NCBI GenBank assembly: GCA_002503595.1
Contig: DASC01000146.1
Location: 1-22,274, forward strand
Direction of reading: 5' to 3'
Length of the DNA stretch: 22,274 nucleotides
Source of the DNA: Candidatus Methanogaster sp. UBA203
Lineage (GTDB): Archaea > Halobacteriota > Methanosarcinia > Methanosarcinales > Methanogasteraceae
Shown here piece after piece: positions 16,671 through 22,274 of this stretch. The translations under genes and the position numbers were made by a program. Each line of letters begins with the position of its first letter. The stretch's first letter is position 1. The notes beneath the pieces were generated by a model, which did no database searches, had not been told where the DNA came from, and worked only from the letters and a program-made list of their open reading frames with translations.

Positions 16671-17201
16671 ATGCATAAACAGCATGATCAGGATAGATGC
16701 CCTATGCCCCCACCTATAGCACTCACGCGAATATCCCTGCACCCCTTGAAGACGCCACGGTCGGCATCCAGTAGTAATTCATATTTATTTATTTTTGCAA
16801 TCATATTCTCATTATATGATACTATAAGTACCGCCCTCTGCGTAAACGCGAATGGTCACGAATACGAATTGAGCACACTTCTTAAGTGGGCTATATACAA
16901 CTTTGGTGTGGCAGGTCTTGCAGGTGTGAAGATGGGTGTGACACTGGTCGCTCTGGCTACTGTTTACTGGATCGTAGCGAATGGTATCCAGCTCGGACGA
17001 AATGGAGTAAAAAAGTTTTATGGCGTCTATCTTGGAGTGATATTAAGTAATGCTTATGCAGGTACCTCAAATATTTCTGTAATACTCGGAAATGGTTCTT
17101 TTTACCTTTTGGATTTAAATGCCGCGCAAATAGCGTTGTTGCTGGCATTTCTGCCACTGCTTGTGATACTGCTTGTGGTTTTATTTTTTGACATATCATA
17201 A
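16671..17201 (+). CDS. Small membrane protein of unknown function, about 4 TM
   Basis: I do not firmly recognise this 176-residue protein. After a polar, Pro-rich N-terminus of about 35 residues it has four hydrophobic segments (about 37-58, 76-104, 115-138 and 150-173). The pattern LYDTISTALCV followed by VAGLAGVKMGVTL loosely resembles the DUF5658 membrane family (an Asp near the end of TM1, a Lys-bearing TM2, an Asn in TM3), but this is only a suggestion. The start is uncertain: ATG 16671 is the first in frame, ATG 16704 would remove 11 residues, and neither has a ribosome site. A TATA box and a palindrome lie upstream. The gene ends about 100 bases before rpoL and may be expressed separately from it. 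Confidence 0.7.
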   Translation: MHKQHDQDRCPMPPPIALTRISLHPLKTPRSASSSNSYLFIFAIIFSLYDTISTALCVNANGHEYELSTLLKWAIYNFGVAGLAGVKMGVTLVALATVYWIVANGIQLGRNGVKKFYGVYLGVILSNAYAGTSNISVILGNGSFYLLDLNAAQIALLLAFLPLLVILLVVLFFDIS

Positions 17202-17303
17202 AGGTTCACGCTCTGGGAAGTTGACACTGCCCCGCGGAGCGCAAGGTATTTCAACATAGCGCAACAATGGCACTCTATGAAAACATACGGAGTTCGCATC
17301 TGA

Positions 17304-17582
17304 ATGAATTTGAAAATCCTTAACAAAACAGATAATGAACTGGAAATGGAGATTGTAGGTGAGACGCATACCCTGCTAAACCTTTTAAAAACGATTCTTC
17401 TGGAAGATGATGCCGTTGAGATCGCTACGTATGATATCAAGTATCTCGGCATCAGCGAACCGGTCATGTATGTGCGCACAAACGGCAAGGATCCGGTACA
17501 GGCGGTGCGAAGCGCACTCCAGACAATGATCGCGATATGCGATGAATTCATGGGCGTATTCACAGGTTCGATCGATATATGA
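17304..17582 (+). CDS. rpoL: DNA-directed RNA polymerase subunit L (Rpo11)
   Basis: This 92-residue subunit matches archaeal Rpo11/RpoL, the counterpart of eukaryotic RPB11, which pairs with Rpo3 (RpoD) to form the assembly platform of RNA polymerase. The family features are LNLLKTILLEDDAVEIATYDI and SEPVMYVRTNGKDP followed by a C-terminal helix (AVRSALQTMIAICDEF). The length is normal. GGAG at 17290-17293 lies about ten bases before the ATG. The 102-base gap before it (17202-17303) has only a weak TATA-like GGTATTTCA near 17245. The ATP synthase block begins 49 bases after its stop, with a TATA-like sequence across the stop codon, so the two may be separately transcribed. Confidence 0.93.
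   Translation: MNLKILNKTDNELEMEIVGETHTLLNLLKTILLEDDAVEIATYDIKYLGISEPVMYVRTNGKDPVQAVRSALQTMIAICDEFMGVFTGSIDI
17575..17582 (+). promoter_or_regulatory. Possible TATA box for the ATP synthase genes
   Basis: ATATATGA overlaps the rpoL stop codon and would place the transcript start near 17603-17608, before the GAGG ribosome site at 17621-17624. A second candidate, TTTTATCA near 17598-17605, would leave almost no leader. Readthrough from rpoL is also possible. Confidence 0.4.
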
Positions 17583-17631
17583 TGCATGATGCGAAGGTTT
17601 TATCAATACGCGCATACCAGTGAGGAAATCA

Positions 17632-17976
17632 ATGAGTGAAAGCGAAATCCTTGAAGAGATCAAACAGGCAGAATCAGACGCCAATGCGATGGTCGAACAG
17701 GCTCATACAGACCGGAAACAGGCGGTTGTGGCTGCAAAGGATGAGGCGCGTAAGATTATAAGTGCTGCAGAGGAGCGCGCCAATGACCATGCCGCCCATC
17801 TGCTGGGGACTGCGAGAGAGCAGATATCAGAGGAGCGCCAGAAGATCATTCTCCAGGGAAGAAGTGACGCGAATAAGCTTTTGGAGACTGCATCGGGAAA
17901 GATCGATGACGCAGTCGATTTCCTACTTGTAGAATTTGAGAAGGTAGTTCATGCTAAAACCGAAGCAGATGAGTAA
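17632..17976 (+). CDS. ahaH: A-type ATP synthase subunit H
   Basis: This 114-residue, strongly charged, almost wholly helical protein forms one strand of the peripheral stalk with subunit E. The Glu/Ala/Lys-rich heptad pattern (EILEEIKQAESDANAMVEQA onward) with no membrane segment and the position before subunit I fit subunit H. I chose ATG 17632 rather than the in-frame GTG at 17620, because GAGG lies a proper distance before the ATG and the family usually begins a few residues before the first helix. Its stop lies inside the next gene (26-base overlap), so translation is coupled to subunit I. Confidence 0.88.
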   Translation: MSESEILEEIKQAESDANAMVEQAHTDRKQAVVAAKDEARKIISAAEERANDHAAHLLGTAREQISEERQKIILQGRSDANKLLETASGKIDDAVDFLLVEFEKVVHAKTEADE

Positions 17977-19867
17977 GGTGCTCCTGACCGGGCACAAGGA
18001 TGTTCTTGAGCCAACCATCGAGACGCTACATGATCTACATGCGCTGCATATCGAGGAGTACGTAGAAGAGGATTATTTTCACATCGGAACGCCGCTCTCC
18101 GGTGCTGATGAGGATTCGAAGAAACTCTTGAAACTGCGTTCGATCGCGAGTTTTCTCGGGATCAAGAAACCGTACCCTAAGCCGATCAATGCTCGCCAGC
18201 TATCCTCTGAACTCGAAGGGAAGCTCGAAACACTTGGCGGCGTGGTATCAGGGAAACTGGGGCGGAAATCACAGATCGAGGCAGACTTAAAGGATGTGCA
18301 AACCGGAATGCACGAGGTTGAGGCGTTCTCAGGGATTCCTGTGAATTTCGATCTCTGCGGAGGGTATGAAACACTTCACGTCTTTGCCGGAACCGTCAGG
18401 AAAGGGGCGGATGTTCAGGCAGGGCTGAAAAGGATCACGGAGGAGTATCAGTTCTTCACCGGCAACACAGGCGTTTTCATACTGGCAGTCCCGGTCAAGC
18501 ACAGGGATCAGGTAACAGAGCTGTTAGCTGAATACGAGTTTGGCGAGGTCAAGATACCTGCAATCTCAGGCACACCCGATGACCTGATAAGCGAACTTAA
18601 GAACCGGCAGGATTCACTTACAAAGGATCTCGAGTCCCTATCTTCGGAGATAGACTCGGTGAAAGCGGAGTACGCGGATTTCATCCTTGCGAGCGAGGAG
18701 TTGTTATCCATCGAGACGCAGAAGAAAGAGGCGCCACTGGTCTTTGCGACATCAGAGCACACATTCGTGATCGATGGCTGGATTCCGGATGATGAGTTCG
18801 AGACCGTGAGGTCCAGGGTCGAAGAAGCGACCGGCAACCGGGTTTACGCAACGATTGTGGAAGAGCCGGTCGATGAAGCGAATATCCCGATCGAATACGA
18901 CAACCCCAAGATCGTGAAGCCGATGGAAGCGGTCATGAATCTCTATGCCCGTCCAAGATACCACGAGATCGATCCAACTACTTTTGTGTTCATCGCATTC
19001 CCGCTATTTTATGGATTGATTCTTGGAGATATCGGGTACGGATTGATCTTACTTGCGATATCTCTTTATGGCAGGTCTAAACTGCACGGGGAAGGATGGA
19101 ACTCGCTTTTCACGGTCCTGATCTACTGTAACATAGTTACGCTATTCTTCGGAATACTATACGGTGAATTCCTTGGATTCCCGCTGGCAGGGCTTCATGG
19201 GCATCCGGGCTTGATTCCGGGGTGGGATACCATTTCACTCTTTGAGGGTCTGGGTGGTGAGCATATCACATATCCGATCCACAGGACGCACCTCGTAACT
19301 ACCCTTCTTGTCCTGACCCTCTTAATCGGCGTGATACATATCAACATAGGGCTTATCGCCGGGTTCCGGAATGTGCTTGTGAAACACGGCATGAAAGCGG
19401 CGATACTCGAAAAGATCGCATGGATCGTGCTGCAAGTTGGCATATTCCTTCTACTCTTCGGAATGATGGGATTTGTCCCGAGTATGGTGCCGGGCGCAGT
19501 TGTATTCGCGCTTGCGGTCATCATGCTGGTCGCAGGAGAGGGTGGTACCGCTATTATGGAGATACCATCCATTCTGAGTAACGTCCTTTCGTACTCAAGA
19601 CTGCTTGCGGTCGGTCTATCGTCGATCGGCATCGCAACAGCAGTCAATATTATGTCGGGAATGATGTTTGATAGCGGCGGGCTCTTCATAGTCGTTGCAG
19701 CGATCATATTCATACTCGGACATGCGCTCAATACCGCACTGAGCATAATTGCCCCCGGACTGCACGCACTCAGGTTGCAGTACGTGGAATTCTTTACCAA
19801 GTTCTACGAAGGCGGGGGCAGGATATATAATCCATTCGGATACAATAGAATATACACAGAGGAATAA
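17951..19867 (+). CDS. ahaI: A-type ATP synthase subunit I (a subunit)
   Basis: This 638-residue membrane stator of the Ao sector provides the ion half-channels. The N-terminal half (about 1-330) is cytosolic with two coiled-coil arms that anchor the H/E stalks. The C-terminal half has about eight membrane helices, starting at PTTFVFIAFPLFYGLILGD. The essential Arg is R550 in NVLSYSRLLAVGLSS, and a second conserved stretch is GHALNTALSIIAPGLHALRL. The start MLKPKQMSK matches the family's usual MLKP opening and has GAGAAGG upstream; ATG 17969, overlapping the H stop as ATGAGTAA, is less likely. The length is normal. Subunit K begins two bases after its stop. Confidence 0.96.
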   Translation: MLKPKQMSKVLLTGHKDVLEPTIETLHDLHALHIEEYVEEDYFHIGTPLSGADEDSKKLLKLRSIASFLGIKKPYPKPINARQLSSELEGKLETLGGVVSGKLGRKSQIEADLKDVQTGMHEVEAFSGIPVNFDLCGGYETLHVFAGTVRKGADVQAGLKRITEEYQFFTGNTGVFILAVPVKHRDQVTELLAEYEFGEVKIPAISGTPDDLISELKNRQDSLTKDLESLSSEIDSVKAEYADFILASEELLSIETQKKEAPLVFATSEHTFVIDGWIPDDEFETVRSRVEEATGNRVYATIVEEPVDEANIPIEYDNPKIVKPMEAVMNLYARPRYHEIDPTTFVFIAFPLFYGLILGDIGYGLILLAISLYGRSKLHGEGWNSLFTVLIYCNIVTLFFGILYGEFLGFPLAGLHGHPGLIPGWDTISLFEGLGGEHITYPIHRTHLVTTLLVLTLLIGVIHINIGLIAGFRNVLVKHGMKAAILEKIAWIVLQVGIFLLLFGMMGFVPSMVPGAVVFALAVIMLVAGEGGTAIMEIPSILSNVLSYSRLLAVGLSSIGIATAVNIMSGMMFDSGGLFIVVAAIIFILGHALNTALSIIAPGLHALRLQYVEFFTKFYEGGGRIYNPFGYNRIYTEE

Positions 19868-19869
19868 AA

Positions 19870-20124
19870 ATGGCAATAGATATAGCAGCAGCAACGGTTG
19901 AACAGATACTGACAAACCAGAAAGGCTTGATCGCAATCGGCGCAGGGCTCGCAGTCGGACTAACCGGTCTCGGCTCGGCTATTGCGGAGAAGGATATCGG
20001 TTCCGCAGCGGTCGGGGCATTTACCGAGAAAGAGGAACTCTTTGGTAAGGGTCTGATCATGACGGTTATTCCGGAGACGATTGTGATCTTCGGATTCGTT
20101 ATCGCGATCATGCTGATCCTGTGA
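19870..20124 (+). CDS. ahaK: A-type ATP synthase subunit K (rotor c subunit)
   Basis: This is an 84-residue two-helix hairpin that forms the rotating ring. Helix one is the Gly/Ala-rich GAGLAVGLTGLGSAIAE, preceded by a short N-terminal helix, and helix two is GLIMTVIPETIVIFGFVIAI. E69 is the ion-carrying carboxylate. It is followed by Thr, as in many sodium-binding rings, but whether the ring carries H+ or Na+ cannot be decided from this. It has the normal single-hairpin size, not a duplicated form. GAGGA at 19859-19863 gives a well-placed ribosome site. Subunit E follows two bases after the stop. Confidence 0.96.
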   Translation: MAIDIAAATVEQILTNQKGLIAIGAGLAVGLTGLGSAIAEKDIGSAAVGAFTEKEELFGKGLIMTVIPETIVIFGFVIAIMLIL

Positions 20125-20126
20125 TC

Positions 20127-20753
20127 ATGGGGCTGGAAAACGTAGTTTCCGATATCCTGAAGAGCGCAAAAGCCGAGGTATCTGCAATCGTTGCAGATCG
20201 GGATAGTGAGGTATCCTCGATTGTTGAGGAGGCAAAGCGCACAGGCGAGCGGATCACTGGCGAGAAAGTAGCATCTGCCGAAGAAGAGGTGACGCGCATC
20301 AGAAAGCAGGAGATCTCTGGCGCGAATCTTGAGGTAAGAAGGATGATGCTTAATACGCGCAAAGGTGTACTGGACGAGACCCAGAGGCAGACAGCAGAGC
20401 GTCTCCATGAACTGGACACCGAATCGCTCCTAAGGTCGCTCGTCCGGGCGCATAGCGGTGACGCCACGCGGGTATACTCAAGTAGGCAGGATCAACCGGT
20501 CGTTGAGAGATTGTGCGATGAACTGCTTGAGGCTAAACTGAGAAAACTCGAATACGCAGGTAATATCGACTGTATAGGCGGAATCGTCCTTGAAACTGAG
20601 GACGGGACCGTCAGGTTGGATTACACATTCGATACCATCTTAAGCGAGGTTGGCGAGCGGTCGATGAAGCAGATATCCGGCATCCTCTTCGATACGGCAC
20701 TTGAAAACCAAGTCGCAGGGCGGCATCCACCAAAACAAGGATTGAAACGCTGA
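20127..20753 (+). CDS. ahaE: A-type ATP synthase subunit E
   Basis: This 208-residue protein pairs with H to form the peripheral stalks and caps the catalytic head. A long charged N-terminal helix (about 1-100, KSAKAEVSAIVADRDSEV and onward) leads to a globular C-terminal domain containing GGIVLETEDGTVRLDYTFDTIL, a typical E-subunit feature. I prefer ATG 20127, since the family commonly opens with a short Met-Gly-Leu-type start. GTG 20121, overlapping the K stop as GTGA, would add two residues. In most methanogens subunit C would follow; here pyrH starts after a single base. Confidence 0.93.
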   Translation: MGLENVVSDILKSAKAEVSAIVADRDSEVSSIVEEAKRTGERITGEKVASAEEEVTRIRKQEISGANLEVRRMMLNTRKGVLDETQRQTAERLHELDTESLLRSLVRAHSGDATRVYSSRQDQPVVERLCDELLEAKLRKLEYAGNIDCIGGIVLETEDGTVRLDYTFDTILSEVGERSMKQISGILFDTALENQVAGRHPPKQGLKR

Positions 20754-20754
20754 C

Positions 20755-21420
20755 ATGATTCTTGTCCTGTCGATCGGCGGTTCCGTGATCGACCACGATC
20801 GGGATCGGCTCACAGAGTACGCAGGGATACTTCAGGGTCTGAGATCAGACCACACGGTCTTTGTTGTGGTCGGAGGCGGCGCGACTGCCCGCGATTACAT
20901 CGGAATAGCACGCACATTCGATGCGGATGAGGCGTTCTGCGATTTAATCGGGATTGCAGTCACCCGATTGAATGCGCGTCTCCTCATTGCCGCGCTCGGA
21001 AGTGCCGCGTACCCGGTTCCTCCTGAGACACAGGAAGACGCAAGCGTCGCCGCGCTTTTTGGCAGGATCGTTGTTATGGGCGGGACTACCCCTGGGCACA
21101 CGACCGATGCGGTCGCAGCAATCCTTGCGGAATACGTTCACGCGGACATCTTGATCGATGCCACATCCACAGACGGCATATACACAAAAGACCCGAAGAA
21201 GCACCCGGACGCTGTGAAACTCGATGAACTATCCCCGGCACGCCTGGTCGAGATCATCGCTGCTGAGAGGATGGGGGCTGGCGCGAATCTGCCGCTTGAT
21301 ATACTTTCAGCAAAGGTCATCGAGCGGTCAGGGATTCTCACCGTCGTTCTCGATGGGAGAGAGCCCGGACTGGTGGTAGACGCTGTTGATGGGAAGCGGG
21401 TCGGGACATGCCTGCGGTGA
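20755..21420 (+). CDS. pyrH: UMP kinase, archaeal type
   Basis: This 221-residue amino-acid-kinase-fold enzyme phosphorylates UMP to UDP with ATP in pyrimidine nucleotide synthesis. The family signatures are LSIGGSV at the start, VVVGGGATARDYI, VMGGTTPGHTTDAVA for UMP binding, and DATSTDGIYTKDPKKHPDA in the ATP site. The length and sequence fit the archaeal branch rather than the longer bacterial one. The gene starts one base after the subunit E stop, so it is almost certainly expressed with the ATP synthase genes. The hairpin at 21423-21445 follows its stop directly and probably ends this transcript. Confidence 0.95.
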   Translation: MILVLSIGGSVIDHDRDRLTEYAGILQGLRSDHTVFVVVGGGATARDYIGIARTFDADEAFCDLIGIAVTRLNARLLIAALGSAAYPVPPETQEDASVAALFGRIVVMGGTTPGHTTDAVAAILAEYVHADILIDATSTDGIYTKDPKKHPDAVKLDELSPARLVEIIAAERMGAGANLPLDILSAKVIERSGILTVVLDGREPGLVVDAVDGKRVGTCLR

Positions 21421-21422
21421 TG

Positions 21423-21445
21423 TCGATTTTTTCACAAAAAATCGA
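21423..21445 (+). terminator. Hairpin with T-run after pyrH
   Basis: TCGATTTTTT (21423-21432) and AAAAAATCGA (21436-21445) are perfect inverted repeats around the 3-base loop CAC, beginning three bases after the pyrH stop. The T6 on the plus strand would end transcription of the ATP synthase-pyrH unit. A second short hairpin, CTGCCC-TTC-GGGCGG at 21453-21467, follows. Confidence 0.7.
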
Positions 21446-21597
21446 GCAAAAACTGCCCTTCGGGCGGGGGTGGCGATATCAATTATTTCACTTTCGGGAA
21501 GTTGTTTCGGGTATAACGGCGTGCCCTTTGTCTCCCTGAAATAGGTATTGCAATGCTTGCAGTGACACTGTCTGAAAATTAAGTGATTTTATCACCG

Positions 21598-21654
21598 CGG
21601 AGGGCGCAGAGTTTCGAGACCGCGAAAGTCCTCTGCGCACGAATGTCGCCTCCG
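21598..21654. repeat. Nested inverted-repeat element, possible structured RNA or intergenic repeat
   Basis: GCGCAGAG (21604-21611) pairs with CTCTGCGC (21631-21638). Inside, TTTCG (21612-21616) pairs with CGAAA (21623-21627), and outside, CGGAGG (21598-21603) pairs with CCTCCG (21649-21654). Three nested stems in 57 bases are unlikely by chance. The unit GCGGAGG-GCGCAGAG resembles the short G/C-rich units of widespread intergenic repeats in archaea and bacteria. Whether it is transcribed, and from which strand, is not known. Confidence 0.5.
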
Positions 21655-21781
21655 AAAGGATGAGCACGCATAAGCAAACTACCATGTTTGATTTACACTG
21701 CTACGTTCGTCAGATACAAGAATGGAAGAGGTGTCGTCGCATAACATAGAGGTTTTATGTAAATGAAAGCGTGCTTCGGGT

Positions 21782-22085
21782 GAGTGAGGAGAGTAAGCCC
21801 CCTTCTGTTCATAGCAGCATTCGACTACGCGCCATACCCGGGCACGGCTGGACTCCGCTTCTCGCTTTCGCGATTGCCCTGTGTTGGCTTGCACCCACGG
21901 GGATTCACCGTTTCATCCAGCGATATGCGACCTCAGCCTTCCGGCATCATTGCATTGGCATATCGCGGTAGCGTTTCTGTGTCAGAGCCAGAACTCTCGC
22001 CCTAAGCCATTTCGGCATCCGTGTGTCCAGTGGTGGAGGGACTTTCCTCACGACTTGTGGTCGCGGCGGCTGCTCTTCCTCTCTC
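21782..22085 (-). ncRNA. rnpB: RNase P RNA, archaeal type A
   Basis: The minus strand carries the conserved RNase P signatures: CR-I GAGGAAAGTCC (22039-22049), GGGTGCAAGCCAA (21884-21896) and the 3' core ACAGAAGGGGGCTTA (21794-21808). P1 forms between GAGGAAGAG near the 5' end (22073-22081) and CTCTCCTC at the 3' end (21786-21793) with one bulged A. The length of about 300 nt is normal for type A. This is the catalytic RNA that trims tRNA 5' ends, working with archaeal Pop5, Rpp30, Rpp21 and Rpp29. The end positions are estimated from P1 and may be off by several bases. Confidence 0.93.
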
Positions 22086-22110
22086 GGTTATTGTCTGGTC
22101 TCTCGGTGGT

Positions 22111-22119
22111 ATTATATGT
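22111..22119 (-). promoter_or_regulatory. TATA box of the RNase P RNA gene
   Basis: On the minus strand the sequence reads ACATATAAT, centred about 27-29 bases before the estimated 5' end of the RNase P RNA near 22085. Spacing and sequence fit an archaeal promoter for a stable RNA. Confidence 0.6.
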
Positions 22120-22274
22120 TGTCGCGTGAGTGCGGCAGAGAGGCGGTCAGCTTGCTCTGGTACTTGCATCAAACATGGATGGAACATGGATGCATACGAA
22201 TGTTCGAACACGTACAGAACCGCCACGAAATCAGAGTGATTTCACGGGAGTTTTCGATTGTGCCCTTCCACTCC

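Larger units (their letters stand above)
21421..21781. other. Non-coding gap between pyrH and RNase P RNA
   Basis: These 361 bases hold no convincing protein gene; a 65-codon minus-strand open frame at 21488-21685 has no ribosome site and no recognisable features. The gap holds the pyrH terminator hairpins at its left end and a G/C-rich structured element at 21598-21654. Both neighbouring transcripts run into it from opposite sides. Confidence 0.6.

Noticed and set aside
17620..17631. GTG start for subunit H
   Set aside because: It would leave the GAGG ribosome site inside the coding region; ATG 17632 is correctly spaced from that site.
21771..22239. Several overlapping open frames of 66-82 codons on both strands
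   Set aside because: They fall on the RNase P RNA gene and its flank. The conserved RNA signatures explain the sequence, and the peptides show no family features.
1..22274. CRISPR array, insertion sequence or phage genes
   Set aside because: I saw no regularly spaced repeats, no transposase or integrase motifs and no structural phage proteins. The repeated DNA is kinase-coding.

Overview
The window is archaeal and most likely comes from a methanogen-related euryarchaeon (Methanomicrobia / Syntropharchaeia / Methanophagales-like). The evidence is an archaeal RNA polymerase subunit L, an A-type ATP synthase gene block (H-I-K-E), an archaeal-type UMP kinase, a type A archaeal RNase P RNA, TATA-box promoters, and many PAS/GAF/PocR histidine kinases of the HisKA_2 type common in methanogens. 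The exact lineage is inference and cannot be fixed from this sequence alone.

Region 1 (1-8441, + strand) is a chain of closely spaced or overlapping signalling genes. It starts with a large membrane kinase (8TM-PAS-GAF-PocR-HisKA-HATPase). Two broken kinase genes follow (3337-3921 and 3925-4609), then a single-domain response regulator, a REC-GAF-PAS-HisKA_2 kinase and a membrane PAS-HisKA_2 kinase. Region 2 (8442-14453, + strand) continues with a dCache-HAMP-PAS kinase under its own likely promoter. After it comes a two-gene unit: a PocR-PAS kinase overlapped by a REC-PAS-PAS-HisKA kinase. The HisKA_2/HATPase module occurs four times intact and once decayed, with near-identical DNA stretches, so the locus looks like a place where kinases are duplicated, recombined and lost.

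Region 3 (14454-16670, - strand) holds tRNA-Ser(UGA), a TrkH potassium channel subunit and a YjbQ/UPF0047 protein. Region 4 (16671-21420, + strand) holds a small unrecognised membrane protein, rpoL, the ATP synthase genes H, I, K and E, and pyrH. The catalytic-sector genes (C, F, A, B, D) that usually follow E are absent; pyrH follows directly. A hairpin and T-run terminator lies after pyrH.

Region 5 (21421-22274) is non-coding apart from the RNase P RNA on the minus strand (about 21782-22085), which has its own TATA box. A structured hairpin element lies between pyrH and the RNase P RNA.

Together the kinases probably form one sensory cluster: PocR, dCache, GAF and PAS inputs feed receivers carried as a stand-alone protein or as the first domain of kinases. 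No DNA-binding output domain is visible, so the final targets are unknown. The second half is housekeeping: transcription, energy conversion, pyrimidine synthesis, tRNA and RNase P.
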